Part shown: positions 17,701 to 25,771 of the stretch, piece by piece | Layout: each line of letters begins with the position of its first letter | How positions within the stretch are numbered: the stretch's first letter is position 1 | Assembly: GCA_902785755.1 (NCBI GenBank) | Contig: CACZZO010000006.1 | Span: forward strand, 1-64,000 | From: an uncultured Bacteroidia bacterium | GTDB taxonomy: Bacteria > Bacteroidota > Bacteroidia > Bacteroidales > F082 | Length of the DNA: 64,000 nt | Direction: 5' to 3' | Translations under genes and position numbers: made by a program | The notes under the pieces: generated by a model | The model's database searches: none | What the model was told of the DNA's origin: nothing | The model's input: the letters and a program-made list of their open reading frames with translations, nothing else

Positions 17701-19423
17701 CATTGAGGACGGTGGACAACTATACCATACTACTGACAGTGTCGTGGCCACGGTGCAAAAGACCATCATGCCTTATACTTCAGGCACAAAGGATGGCTGG
17801 CATTTAATTGCCCATCCTATGGTGGAAAACATGGATGTTGCTTCCGTCAAAAACTTGACGAGCAATGAATACGACCTGTATTACTACGACGAGCCGACTG
17901 TGTATTGGATCAACCAAGAAGCCACTGAAAACAATTACACGCAAATGGAGGCGAGCAAAGGTTATTTGTATGCAAACAATTGCGGTTTCACGCTCAACTA
18001 TGATTACGATTTCGACGACGGCACTATGCAAGGCTGGACGAACATCGATGCCGATGGAGACGGCTACGAGTGGCATGTTGTTTCGGATGCATCCACTTCA
18101 CACAATGGCGGTGGACACATCGGTAGCGAGTCGTGGAAATATAATCCAGGCCCGGGAGCCTTGTTCCCCGATAACTACATTGTTTCGCCGCAAGTTCATT
18201 TTGGTTCGACATCAAGCATCCGTTTTTGGGCTTGTGCCGAGGATGCCAATTTCCCAGCCGAATATTTCGGAGTGGCCGTTTCCACCACGGGCAATACTGA
18301 TACTACGGACTTCACCACCGTTCAGGAATGGACGATGAACGCAAAGACTGGCCGCAACATTGGCACTTGGTATGAATATATGGTTAATCTTGACCAATAT
18401 GCAGGCCAAACGGGTTATGTTGCCATCCGTCATTTCAATTGTTCGGAGCAAGGTGCGCTTCTCATCGACGACATTACGCTTTCAGGCATGATGGAAAGTC
18501 TTGAAGCTATGACACTTAACTTTACTGGAGTAATCAACAACGGCTCCGCCACAGTCAATGTGCCTTTGTCATATACGACAGGCCATGCCTTGCAAGGCTT
18601 CAACCTCGTGGGCAACCCGTATGCGCACAATGTCACCTCGTATGCTTCCGTGAATGTGGCCAATGGTTGCTATGTGATGAACGAGGCAAAGGACGACCTC
18701 ATCGTGAGTGAGATTTCAGAAGAGAATCCGCTGAAACCCGCCGAGGGCTTCTTCGTGAAAGCCACGGCTGCTGGCGCTTCCATCACTTTCAACCCGGGTC
18801 GTGGCTCAACGGCAAAACAAAGCGGCACCATCCGTGTGGAGTTGATGGAGAATGACAAACTCATCGACCGCCTTCTTGTGAAGACCGCCGAGGGTCAGCC
18901 TTTGGAGAAATTCTCCCTCAACGAGAGAAGGACAAGACTTTTCGCACAAAGTGAGTGTCAGGAATTAGCCATTGTGCCTTGCGAGGGCAATGAGCAGGCT
19001 GTCAATTTCAAAGCCGCCAAGAACGGCCAATACACCATCTCCGTAAATGCCGACGGTATGGATTTCAGCTATCTGCATCTCATCGACAACCTCACGGGTG
19101 CGGATGTTGACCTGCTGGCCGAACCAAGCTATATCTTTGAGGCCAAAACGAGCGATTATGCCTCACGCTTCAAACTGGTGTTTTCCGCCTGCGGGGACGC
19201 AGACGGCGACAATGAGACCTTCGCTTTCATCAGCAACGGGAATATTGTCATCACTGATGCGGATGCAAATGCAACGTTGCAGATTGTTGATGTGACGGGT
19301 CGTGTGGTCGTTAGTTCTGACGCGGCATGCAATGTCTCTACCAGCGGAATGTCGGCGGGTGTGTACGTTTTGCGTCTTATCAACGGCAACGATGTTAGGA
19401 CGCAGAAAATTGTGGTGGAATAA
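14729..19423 (+). CDS. BspA-like leucine-rich-repeat surface protein with T9SS tail
   Basis: 1564 residues. Signal peptide 1-32 ends at AMAQS. A first block of LRR_5 repeats (about 75-170) has the recurring unit GFTGSLTIPNSVTTIG. An InlB-type B-repeat follows (about 225-292, YAFANWTINGTIVSIEADY). An EF-hand-like DTNGDGELSYAEA lies near 311-323. A second, longer LRR_5 block spans about 355-650, and a second B-repeat about 685-755. A cleaved-adhesin-like jelly roll is near 1095-1230 (GTMQGWTNIDADGDGYEWHV). The C-terminal T9SS domain (about 1500-1564) ends GVYVLRLINGNDVRTQKIVVE. It is likely exported by T9SS and attached to the surface as an adhesin. A 77-bp palindrome follows. Confidence 0.88.
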   Translation: MSIKFLPLKRAVRTALLVLLMSAVGLTNAMAQSFTVGNLNYSVNSDGVSVTLTGHVDGTSATGPLVIPESVTYNGTAYTVTTIGWFAFSGCRGFTGSLTIPNSVTTISNYAFNNCRGFTGSLTIPNSVTTIGNWAFDGCRGFTGSLTIGNSVTTIGDMAFSGGSGFSSLMSLAETPPSLGSYPFSYSNSKPVYVPCGHEEAYSSVSWGGFNDFIGLCGGTVIVMADPEECGTVMGGGQFEAGQLCTVTATANEGYAFANWTINGTIVSIEADYIFYVPSDMTLVAHFVQEGNITFADANVKAICVEHWDTNGDGELSYAEAASVTNMCNIYGESYFMYNSSISSFEELQYFIGLSSIPVEAFCYCENLSGNLLIPNSVTTIGSSAFEGCSGFTGSLIIPNSLTSIGSWAFSGCSGFTGSLTIPNSVTTIGECAFLDCGGFTGNLTIGNSVTTIGNAAFQGCGGFTGSLIIPTSVTTIEESSFKNCGGFTGSLTIGNSVTTIGAGAFQGCSGLTGSLIIPTSVTTIGNSAFNGCSGFTGDLVIPNSVATIERDVFSGCSGLNGSLVIGDGVTEIYSYTFNNCGFTGSLIIGNSVTTIAYDAFRHCSFTGSLVIGSSVTSIDNAFSSYNIGFTEINSKCVTPPTLGSSTFDGFSNSIPVYVPCGTQAIYKRASGWSSFTNYHERPAEIVVSVNSEMLGEASISQYGTCSNTVSTVHAEPKTGGVFSNWTVDGIVVSTDADYTFNLTEDVVLVANFEVASNYNFFVGTNSNLWSEANNWLPQQLPSEGSTVILYADAEINDEASVLNLYSERNALTIKPEGNLSVTDDMQMYGGDNNWYYYDDGIRINRFGYNGENFYWGVMFPAGSYTGTMLEKISAFDCMPMNGVVTIYNDGSNAPANPIGSMEIAFTGSEDFVEFGFGEPVGIDSTKNVWVIFYNASGATYPAALCADAGDPNGRWYSYDGSDWDDIGSFPYGINRTFMIRANFICPPSIIIEDGGQLYHTTDSVVATVQKTIMPYTSGTKDGWHLIAHPMVENMDVASVKNLTSNEYDLYYYDEPTVYWINQEATENNYTQMEASKGYLYANNCGFTLNYDYDFDDGTMQGWTNIDADGDGYEWHVVSDASTSHNGGGHIGSESWKYNPGPGALFPDNYIVSPQVHFGSTSSIRFWACAEDANFPAEYFGVAVSTTGNTDTTDFTTVQEWTMNAKTGRNIGTWYEYMVNLDQYAGQTGYVAIRHFNCSEQGALLIDDITLSGMMESLEAMTLNFTGVINNGSATVNVPLSYTTGHALQGFNLVGNPYAHNVTSYASVNVANGCYVMNEAKDDLIVSEISEENPLKPAEGFFVKATAAGASITFNPGRGSTAKQSGTIRVELMENDKLIDRLLVKTAEGQPLEKFSLNERRTRLFAQSECQELAIVPCEGNEQAVNFKAAKNGQYTISVNADGMDFSYLHLIDNLTGADVDLLAEPSYIFEAKTSDYASRFKLVFSACGDADGDNETFAFISNGNIVITDADANATLQIVDVTGRVVVSSDAACNVSTSGMSAGVYVLRLINGNDVRTQKIVVE
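15841..16570 (+). repeat. 69-bp tandem repeats encoding the LRR_5 array
   Basis: About ten 23-codon units recur with highly similar DNA around CCGTGACTACGATAGG; a shorter array lies at about 14985-15230. Near-identity at the DNA level suggests recent expansion or conversion. Confidence 0.85.
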
Positions 19424-19433
19424 ACGATGGTGA

Positions 19434-19510
19434 TTGTAGGGCTGTCGTATTACGGCAGCCGCCCCCGATCGGTTATATGATGCGGCAGCCACAGTGTGAT
19501 AGCCCTACAA
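19434..19510. repeat. 77-bp palindromic element, copy 1
   Basis: The outer arms TTGTAGGGCTGTC and GATAGCCCTACAA match at 12 of 13 positions. The inside holds two GGCAGCC-type cores. A second 77-bp copy follows the other BspA-like gene at 39227-39303. Confidence 0.8.
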
Positions 19511-19565
19511 GGCCAAACAAACCGTTTTGAATCTTTAATAATTTGAATTTTAAATCAATGGAAAT

Positions 19566-19826
19566 ATGAAAAAACTATCAATAACAATCGCAATCATTCT
19601 CGGAATGAGTATTACAACCTTTGCCGCCCCCGATGGCGGTGGATTGTTCCAACGTGGAATGGCTCCCGATGAGGAATATTTTGGCTCCCGCATTAATGAA
19701 AGGCCAATGTTGCCGTATCACGAACTGGATACCAACCAACCTGCCACCACTCCCTTGGGCAGCGGCATTGCCGTTCTAATAGGCTTTGGGGCGGCTTATC
19801 TTGCTGGCAAGAAACGCAAGGAATAA
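19566..19826 (+). CDS. Small exported protein with C-terminal PLGSG membrane anchor
   Basis: 86 residues: signal peptide MKKLSITIAIILGMSITTFA, then a short polar region, then PLGSGIAVLIGFGAAYLAGKKRKE at the C-terminus. This plan resembles a sorted or anchored mini-protein. It is closely related to the fragment at 1-87. It follows the BspA-like gene and the 77-bp palindrome. Function unknown. Confidence 0.75.
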   Translation: MKKLSITIAIILGMSITTFAAPDGGGLFQRGMAPDEEYFGSRINERPMLPYHELDTNQPATTPLGSGIAVLIGFGAAYLAGKKRKE

Positions 19827-19848
19827 TGAATTTAGGTTAATACAAAAA

Positions 19849-19870
19849 CAGCGCATCCGAAAACTTCGGG
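19849..19870. other. Half of a terminator (left arm without right arm)
   Basis: CAGCGCATCCGAAAACTTCGG repeats the left arm and loop of the tsf terminator at 13361, but the sequence then diverges before the right arm is complete. It is probably a decayed terminator of the 19566 gene. Confidence 0.5.
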
Positions 19871-19891
19871 TTATAATATCTGGAAAAATGC

Positions 19892-21076
19892 CTAATTCCT
19901 CCCGCAGCAGTTCTTGTATTTCTTGCCGCTTCCGCAGGGGCAAGGTTCGTTGCGCCCGATTTTAGGACTGGCATTGACAAATGGCGTGCCGTTTGATTCG
20001 ATGAAAGATCCGGGGTCGTATTCTTTCTCTTTTGGGAGATCGATGCCCATTTCGAAGGCTTCTGTCGGCGAATGGCCTTTCAAGTCCCAGCGGGGCAAGG
20101 AGTTTTGGTAGTTTGAGTATAGGCCGACGACTTCGTCGGTCAGTTTTCTGTGCTTCGACGGGAAATCGGCAAGCATCGCTTCAATGCCTGCTATTGGCGA
20201 TTCCCCTGCTTGGATATTGAACCAAATGTCGGTCAGTGTTTGTTCGGCCGGTTCGAAGGTCTTTTTGTCCTTGAAAGCGTTGTCTGTGTAATTGAGCAAG
20301 TCCATCAGGTCTTTCGTGTACTCGCTTGTAAAGGCAGGGTAGGGTAGTTGTCCGGCTGCCATAATTTCTTCGTATTCAAATACTTTGTAAGGGATTTCCT
20401 TCCGTTTTTGGATTTCTTTCCAAACCTTTTTTGAATCCTCGACCCAAGGTGACACCAACACGACTTCGTCTTTCTTTTCGTCTATCTGGTTGGAATGCAT
20501 AAAAAACAATTCCGACAAGCTCAACATTTTGATGAGTTCATTGGTGGTTTCCTCAGATGTGAATGGAAAACACTCGATTTCATCACAGAATTGATCGACG
20601 GGAAGGATGCCGTAAAGCGCCAGAAGTCCGTAGGCGTATTGCTGCAATTGTTGATACTCACGCATCAGGTCGTTGTCGAACACATCGAAAATACAAGAGG
20701 AAATGGCGGTGTGTATATCTTCGGTCAGATAGTAGGTAATGGTCTCGTTTTCCAAGGATTTTTCTTCGTCTACTTGCAGGAAGTTGTAAATGACGGAAGG
20801 CAAAGGGAAATAAAGTCTTGGTTTCACGAGCCTTGTGCCTGCCTCGACGTTGGAAAGTTCCTTGAGGATTCCAATGTCGTATGGAGGCAGTTTTTTCAGC
20901 CATTCAGGGGCTGAGGCAAGCAAGACCGAACTCAACTTTTCGGCAAATTCCTCTTTCGGAAGTGATTTGGGTATGGCCGCGTCAAAATGCTCGGAGAATG
21001 TAATCAATATGTTTTTGGGAATTCTTGACAATGCTTCCTTCATGGAAGTGTAGTTATTATATGTTTTTGCTCTCAT
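19892..21076 (-). CDS. SEC-C metal-binding-motif protein
   Basis: About 394 residues, ending in [20 protein letters not shown], the SEC-C zinc motif found at the end of SecA and in many otherwise unrelated proteins. The rest is largely helical and matches no family I recognise. The start is placed at the ATG at 21076. The longer frame begins with TTG inside the -7 box (21095-21102) and would lie upstream of the transcript start. Confidence 0.75.
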   Translation of the reverse strand: MRAKTYNNYTSMKEALSRIPKNILITFSEHFDAAIPKSLPKEEFAEKLSSVLLASAPEWLKKLPPYDIGILKELSNVEAGTRLVKPRLYFPLPSVIYNFLQVDEEKSLENETITYYLTEDIHTAISSCIFDVFDNDLMREYQQLQQYAYGLLALYGILPVDQFCDEIECFPFTSEETTNELIKMLSLSELFFMHSNQIDEKKDEVVLVSPWVEDSKKVWKEIQKRKEIPYKVFEYEEIMAAGQLPYPAFTSEYTKDLMDLLNYTDNAFKDKKTFEPAEQTLTDIWFNIQAGESPIAGIEAMLADFPSKHRKLTDEVVGLYSNYQNSLPRWDLKGHSPTEAFEMGIDLPKEKEYDPGSFIESNGTPFVNASPKIGRNEPCPCGSGKKYKNCCGRN

Positions 21077-21094
21077 GATTGGATGATTTTTATG

Positions 21095-21102
21095 CAAAGG
21101 TA
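21095..21102 (-). promoter_or_regulatory. -7 box for the SEC-C gene
   Basis: Reverse strand TACCTTTG followed by CAT; it decides the start at 21076. Confidence 0.65.
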
Positions 21103-21134
21103 ATGAAAAACAGCATACCTAATTGAAAAATGTG

Positions 21135-21142
21135 TAGTTTTG
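21135..21142 (+). promoter_or_regulatory. -7 box for the GH20 lipoprotein
   Basis: TAGTTTTG followed by CC, 22 bp before the ATG at 21165. It is back-to-back with the SEC-C promoter. Confidence 0.65.
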
Positions 21143-21164
21143 CCCCGATTAAACACTATTTCCT

Positions 21165-23315
21165 ATGAAAAAGCTATCTTTATTTATCATCGCGGCATTC
21201 ATTATGACCGCCTGCACCAAACAGCAACTTCCCGTTGCCAATTACGACATCATCCCACAACCCAAAGAGGTGCAACTGAACGACAACGGTGCTTTCGTAT
21301 TGAGTCCCAAGACCGTTGTCTATTACGAAGCCGACCTGCACCGTGAGGCGCAGTTTCTTAGCGAGTATGTCAACGACATCCTTGGCTTTGGACTGAAACT
21401 CAAGGAAATGCAAGGTGCTAATGCTGACGGTATCGTGCTGAAATTAGCTCCCGCCGATTTCGGTCAGGCTGAGTCATACGAAATCAGCGTTACGCCAAAG
21501 CAAGTTGTCATTAAAGGCGCCGACGCCGCAGGCGTGTTCTACGGCATCCAAACCCTTCGCAAGAGTTTGCCAATTCCTCTGAAGGATTCAACTGACAACT
21601 CTCAACTTTCAACTCTCAACTCTCAACTTCCCTGCGGCACAATCAAAGACCACCCCAATTTCGCCTATCGTGGTATGCACTTAGACCCTTGCCGCCACTT
21701 CATCCCTTTGGACTCGGTGAAGGTTTATTTGGATATGATGGCCATGCACAACATGAACCAGTTCCATTTCCACCTTTCCGAAGACCAAGGCTGGCGCATC
21801 GAAATCAAGAAATATCCCGAATTGACGGAAATTGGAGCGTATCGCAATGGCACGGTCATCGGGCATAATGGGAATCTTTATGACACCATCCGGCATGGTG
21901 GTTTCTACACCCAAGACGAACTCCGCGACCTCATCCAATATGCCGCCGAGCGTCACATCAACATCATTCCCGAAATCGACTTGCCGGGTCACATGCAGGC
22001 GGCTTTGGCCTGTTACCCGCAAATGGGCTGCACGAGCGGTCCTTACGAGGTATGGCGGCGATGGGGCGTTTCGGAAGACGTGCTTTGCGCTGGCAACGAG
22101 GAGGCTATGCAATTTGCTGAAAACGTGCTCAATGAGGTGATGGATTTGTTCCCCTCGCCCTATATCCACATCGGCGGCGACGAGTGCCCCAAGGTGCGTT
22201 GGGAAAAATGTCCGAAATGCCAAGCCAAAATCAAGGAGTTAGGTATTAAGAAAGATGACAAGTTCTCCGCCGAGGACTATCTGCAAAGCTATGTGATGAA
22301 CCGCATGGCGAAGGTGGTGGAGGCGCGTGGCCGCCGTGTCATCGGTTGGGACGAGATTTTGGAAGGCAACGTTTCCGAGACGGCCATCATCATGAGTTGG
22401 CGCGGTACGGAAGGTGGCATCGAGGCGGCACGCAAGGGCCATGATGTGATTATGGCGCCCTTGTCGCATCTCTATTTCGACTACTATCAAAGCGAGGACA
22501 TCGCCAGCGAGCCCATGTGCATCGGTGGCTACTTGCCCGTGGAGCGCGTGTACGAGTTCCAGCCGCTGCCTGAGGTACTAACGCCTGAAGAGCAAAAGCA
22601 CATCATCGGTGTGCAGGCCAACATTTGGACGGAATACATCGCCCATTTCTGGCATGTGCAATACATGGCCTTGCCGCGTATGGAAGCCTTGACAGAAATA
22701 CAGTGGAACAATCCAAAAGAGCGTGACTTTGAATCGTTTGTGGAGCGTTGCAAGAAAATGAGGCAGTTTTACGAACTCTATCATTACACCTATGCCGACC
22801 ATATCTTCAACCCGAAAGCATGGGCTGACACGGTTGCACCGAATCTGGCAACGCGCAAGCCGATTTCTTTGCGCCAGCAGCCTGCCGAAAAATACACATA
22901 CGCTGGAGCCAAGGTGCTGAACGACGGCAATTTGGGTCGGGGAGCCTACAATTCAGGGCGTTGGTTGGGTTTTTGTGGCTATCCTTTGGATGCTGTCATC
23001 GACTTGGAGCAATCCGTTGAAATGCGCCATGTGCGTTTTCATGCCTTGGTCAATAAAGGTGCTTGGATTTACAATCCGAGTTCGTTGAAGGTGTTGGTTT
23101 CCGATGATGGAGAAAACTTCCGCGAGGTGGGACAAAATACCATCCCGATTTCCACTTGGGAAGACAGGGACGGCATCTTCGCCTACGAATTGGAGTTTGA
23201 ACCCGTTGCAGCACGGTTCGTGGAGGTCGTCATCAAAGGCCACGATTTGCCTGAAGACCACGACGGCTTCGGCAATCCCGCTTGGATTTTCGTGGATGAA
23301 ATAGAGGTTTGGTAA
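21165..23315 (+). CDS. Beta-N-acetylhexosaminidase (GH20), lipoprotein
   Basis: 716 residues, releasing terminal GlcNAc/GalNAc from glycans. A lipoprotein signal ends at FIMTAC (Cys about 17). A GH20b N-terminal domain follows, then the catalytic barrel beginning RGMHLDPCRHFIP. The acid pair is in HIGGDE (335-340; Asp339 and Glu340), followed by the Trp-rich IGVQANIWTEYI. A discoidin-like domain closes the protein (about 580-716). A coding TCAACTC micro-repeat is inserted between the GH20b and catalytic domains. It probably acts in host- or mucin-glycan breakdown in the envelope. Confidence 0.94.
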   Translation: MKKLSLFIIAAFIMTACTKQQLPVANYDIIPQPKEVQLNDNGAFVLSPKTVVYYEADLHREAQFLSEYVNDILGFGLKLKEMQGANADGIVLKLAPADFGQAESYEISVTPKQVVIKGADAAGVFYGIQTLRKSLPIPLKDSTDNSQLSTLNSQLPCGTIKDHPNFAYRGMHLDPCRHFIPLDSVKVYLDMMAMHNMNQFHFHLSEDQGWRIEIKKYPELTEIGAYRNGTVIGHNGNLYDTIRHGGFYTQDELRDLIQYAAERHINIIPEIDLPGHMQAALACYPQMGCTSGPYEVWRRWGVSEDVLCAGNEEAMQFAENVLNEVMDLFPSPYIHIGGDECPKVRWEKCPKCQAKIKELGIKKDDKFSAEDYLQSYVMNRMAKVVEARGRRVIGWDEILEGNVSETAIIMSWRGTEGGIEAARKGHDVIMAPLSHLYFDYYQSEDIASEPMCIGGYLPVERVYEFQPLPEVLTPEEQKHIIGVQANIWTEYIAHFWHVQYMALPRMEALTEIQWNNPKERDFESFVERCKKMRQFYELYHYTYADHIFNPKAWADTVAPNLATRKPISLRQQPAEKYTYAGAKVLNDGNLGRGAYNSGRWLGFCGYPLDAVIDLEQSVEMRHVRFHALVNKGAWIYNPSSLKVLVSDDGENFREVGQNTIPISTWEDRDGIFAYELEFEPVAARFVEVVIKGHDLPEDHDGFGNPAWIFVDEIEVW
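21593..21630. repeat. TCAACTC micro-repeat inside the GH20 gene
   Basis: Five units of about 7 bp (TCAACTC/TCAACTT) are translated in frame as NSQLSTLNSQL. They are of the same kind as 6604-6640. Confidence 0.75.
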
Positions 23316-23331
23316 GCAACTGCTGTCAAAG

Positions 23332-23366
23332 AAAAAAGCCTGGCGATTTGCTCGTCAGGCTTTTTT
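23332..23366. terminator. Bidirectional Rho-independent terminator
   Basis: The arms AAAAAAGCCTG and CAGGCTTTTTT lie between the converging GH20 and OmpA genes. Confidence 0.85.
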
Positions 23367-23384
23367 AGGATGGTGTGGGAAGGT

Positions 23385-24653
23385 TTAGTCAACATCCTTC
23401 ACCAACTCAATCACCACGCGGCGGTCATATTCCGTCGGGTTGAGTTCCTTGATGCCTCCGATGGGCATGAGAATAATTTGGTCTTCTGGGATGTCCATCT
23501 TCAACAATTCCGACATGATCTTTCTGCAACGGTTCTCCGAAAGAGTCTGGTTGTAGGAAGGCGTTGCGGTGGCACTGTCGCATGAGCCTCTCAAGCGAAT
23601 CTTGTAGTTGTATTCCTTGGCGACTCTGGCGATTTCAGCCAAGTTGACCAAATCTCTGCCCGACATCAATTCGTAGGAATCACGGTGGAAGAAGATGGAG
23701 AACGGGTAGGAAACCATTTCGTCCGTTTGGATGGTGACAATCTTCACGATGGTGTCGCAAGGTCCTTTATCTGCTTTAGTAGTGTCAAATGCCGGAAGAT
23801 CGTAAATTCTGCTGAAGTAGTAGGTCAAGCCCAAAGCGGCGGAATACATGTTGTCGAATCTTTTCGGCCTGATGTTTTCGGCGTTGTTGTCGAAGAATGC
23901 AGGACCGCCATCGGGATATTCGTGTGCCCAAGAGTCTAAAGTCCATCTGTGGAAGTTCCATTTGATGTCGAGGTTGATGTCGAAATGTTCGCTGATTCTG
24001 AAGTTGTTGAGCAAACCAGCACCCAATGACAACTCGAAATTGGTGCCGTCAACCTTTGTGACGTCTTTCGGCTTTGAGTAGTTGACGAAATTGATGAGGT
24101 TCTTTGTAAGGAACAACTCATTGGAAGTCAACGCGGCACCTGCACTGAGGTAAAACACAGGTGTCCAAACCCTGTTGGGATTATAGTAACCTTGGAAAAA
24201 GTCAATCGGGCTAATCATGTATTGCGCCGAGAGGTTATGATAGTGCATCGAGGTCTTGTAGACTTCTGCGCCGTTTACCGCTTCTGCCACTACTGGATCG
24301 TCGCCATAAAGGAATTGGATGTGCTCCAAACGGGGGTGTCTCCCATAGATGAAACTGCTGATGACAGTATTGTCGTACGAAAATCTCAAAGCAGTTTTAT
24401 GGTTGATCCATTTTCCGAAATTGACATGAACACCAAAATGGGGGTCGTTCCAATATACTTTGGTGAAACTGTTGCTGAAAGCTTCAGGCACTCTCAGGCT
24501 TCCTTGCCACCAACTAATGGTTGCATCCGCCGAAACGAACCAGTTTCTGCGCCATCTTGTGGTCAGGTAACGGACTGAGTCGACATGGCCATCGGCCATT
24601 ACTGAAACAGAAACTGCGAAAAACGCGATGAATGTGAGGAAAAGTTTCTTCAT
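23385..24653 (-). CDS. OmpA-family outer-membrane protein
   Basis: About 422 residues. The signal peptide MKKLFLTFIAFFAVSVSVMA is followed by a long region of alternating aromatic and polar residues, consistent with a beta-barrel (about 20-300). The C-terminal OmpA peptidoglycan-binding domain has RLRGSCDSATATPSYNQTLSENRCRKI-type sequence and ends YDRRVVIELV. The start at 24653 is chosen because the -7 box overlaps the longer frame. Confidence 0.85.
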   Translation of the reverse strand: MKKLFLTFIAFFAVSVSVMADGHVDSVRYLTTRWRRNWFVSADATISWWQGSLRVPEAFSNSFTKVYWNDPHFGVHVNFGKWINHKTALRFSYDNTVISSFIYGRHPRLEHIQFLYGDDPVVAEAVNGAEVYKTSMHYHNLSAQYMISPIDFFQGYYNPNRVWTPVFYLSAGAALTSNELFLTKNLINFVNYSKPKDVTKVDGTNFELSLGAGLLNNFRISEHFDINLDIKWNFHRWTLDSWAHEYPDGGPAFFDNNAENIRPKRFDNMYSAALGLTYYFSRIYDLPAFDTTKADKGPCDTIVKIVTIQTDEMVSYPFSIFFHRDSYELMSGRDLVNLAEIARVAKEYNYKIRLRGSCDSATATPSYNQTLSENRCRKIMSELLKMDIPEDQIILMPIGGIKELNPTEYDRRVVIELVKDVD

Positions 24654-24701
24654 TGTATTGATTATTATGTCTTTACAGAAAGAGTCGAAATTTCTAAGCG
24701 G

Positions 24702-24709
24702 CAAAAGTA
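24702..24709 (-). promoter_or_regulatory. -7 box for the OmpA-family gene
   Basis: Reverse strand TACTTTTG followed by CCGC, 48 bp before the ATG. Confidence 0.65.
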
Positions 24710-24783
24710 CACATTTTTTCTATTCGCCGCGCATTTTTGGTTGAAAATTGGTGTTTTTTTCGGTCATGTCCGATTTTTTCCCG

Positions 24784-25662
24784 TTAGTTGGACAATCTTT
24801 CCAAGGTGTTCAAAACTAATTTTTTTATGTATGGATGATAGTCGATGGCGAATTTTTCGGTCACGCGATTAGCGATGGCCACGCAAATGGTCAGGCAATT
24901 GTGGCCCATCATCTTGCCGAGGCCGTAGAGTGCAGATGATTCCATCTCGAAGTTGCAAACGCGCCAGCCTTGATAGTTGAACGCCTCGATTTTGCGGTTG
25001 TTTTCGGGATAGGTCAAGTGCATCCTCAGCGTGCGACCTTGCGGGCCGTAAAATCCCGGTGCCGTGGCCGTTACGCCTTGGTAATAGCCTTCCGACAAGC
25101 GGTCGAAGAGTGTTTTCGAGCCTTCCACGACGTAGGGGAGAGGCAGGTCTTTCGGGTAGTCCATCTGTTCAATGAAAGCGTCGCGCATGGCGGTTTCGTT
25201 CACCTCTTTGTGCTTTTCGTAGAAATAAAGCAGCCCGTCCAAACCGATGGCGTATCGGGTGGCCACATAACTGTCGCCCACTTCAATGTCGGGCTGCAAA
25301 GCACCGCAAGTGCCGATGCGGACGAGGTTCAGCGAGCGGTGTTCCTCTTTGGGCATCCTCGTCTTCAGGTCGATGTTGGCCAAAGCATCAAGTTCGTTCA
25401 TCACGATGTCTAAGTTGTCGGTACCCATGCCGGTCGAGAGCACGGTGATGCGCTTGCCGTTGAAATAGCCAGTGCAGGAAACAAGTTCGCGGTTCTGGCG
25501 TTGCAACTCGATTTTGTCGAAGAACGATGAAATCATGACGACACGCCCGGGGTCGCCTACTAAAATGATGTCGTCGGCGATTTGGTCGGGATGAAGGTTC
25601 AAATGGTATATTGCGCCCTCGTTGTTGAGGATCAATTGTGATGCAGGAATGGGTTGGTTCAT
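24784..25662 (-). CDS. Nucleoside phosphorylase (uridine phosphorylase-like)
   Basis: 293 residues of the PNP/UDP family, splitting nucleosides with phosphate in salvage. Family features are ILVGDPGRV (phosphate site), STGMGTDNLDIVMNE, RIGTCGALQPDIEVGD, and NFEMESSALYGLG, where the Met-Glu pair contacts the ribose. The latter form fits uridine phosphorylase-like enzymes better than PNP. The start at 25662 is the ATG just downstream of the -7 box; longer frames run into the divergent promoter. Confidence 0.87.
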   Translation of the reverse strand: MNQPIPASQLILNNEGAIYHLNLHPDQIADDIILVGDPGRVVMISSFFDKIELQRQNRELVSCTGYFNGKRITVLSTGMGTDNLDIVMNELDALANIDLKTRMPKEEHRSLNLVRIGTCGALQPDIEVGDSYVATRYAIGLDGLLYFYEKHKEVNETAMRDAFIEQMDYPKDLPLPYVVEGSKTLFDRLSEGYYQGVTATAPGFYGPQGRTLRMHLTYPENNRKIEAFNYQGWRVCNFEMESSALYGLGKMMGHNCLTICVAIANRVTEKFAIDYHPYIKKLVLNTLERLSN

Positions 25663-25685
25663 TTTAATTGTTGATTTTGAGGGTG

Positions 25686-25693
25686 CAAAAATA
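25686..25693 (-). promoter_or_regulatory. -7 box for the nucleoside phosphorylase
   Basis: Reverse strand TATTTTTG followed by CACCC, 23 bp before the ATG. Confidence 0.65.
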
Positions 25694-25745
25694 CGAAAAT
25701 AATTGCAATGGCCGTTTTTTCTGTCAAAACGGTCGAAAAATGACC

Positions 25746-25753
25746 TATCTTTG
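25746..25753 (+). promoter_or_regulatory. -7 box for cinA-gldB
   Basis: TATCTTTG followed by CGG, 18 bp before the cinA ATG at 25772. Confidence 0.75.
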
Positions 25754-25771
25754 CGGAAAATTGATTCAACT

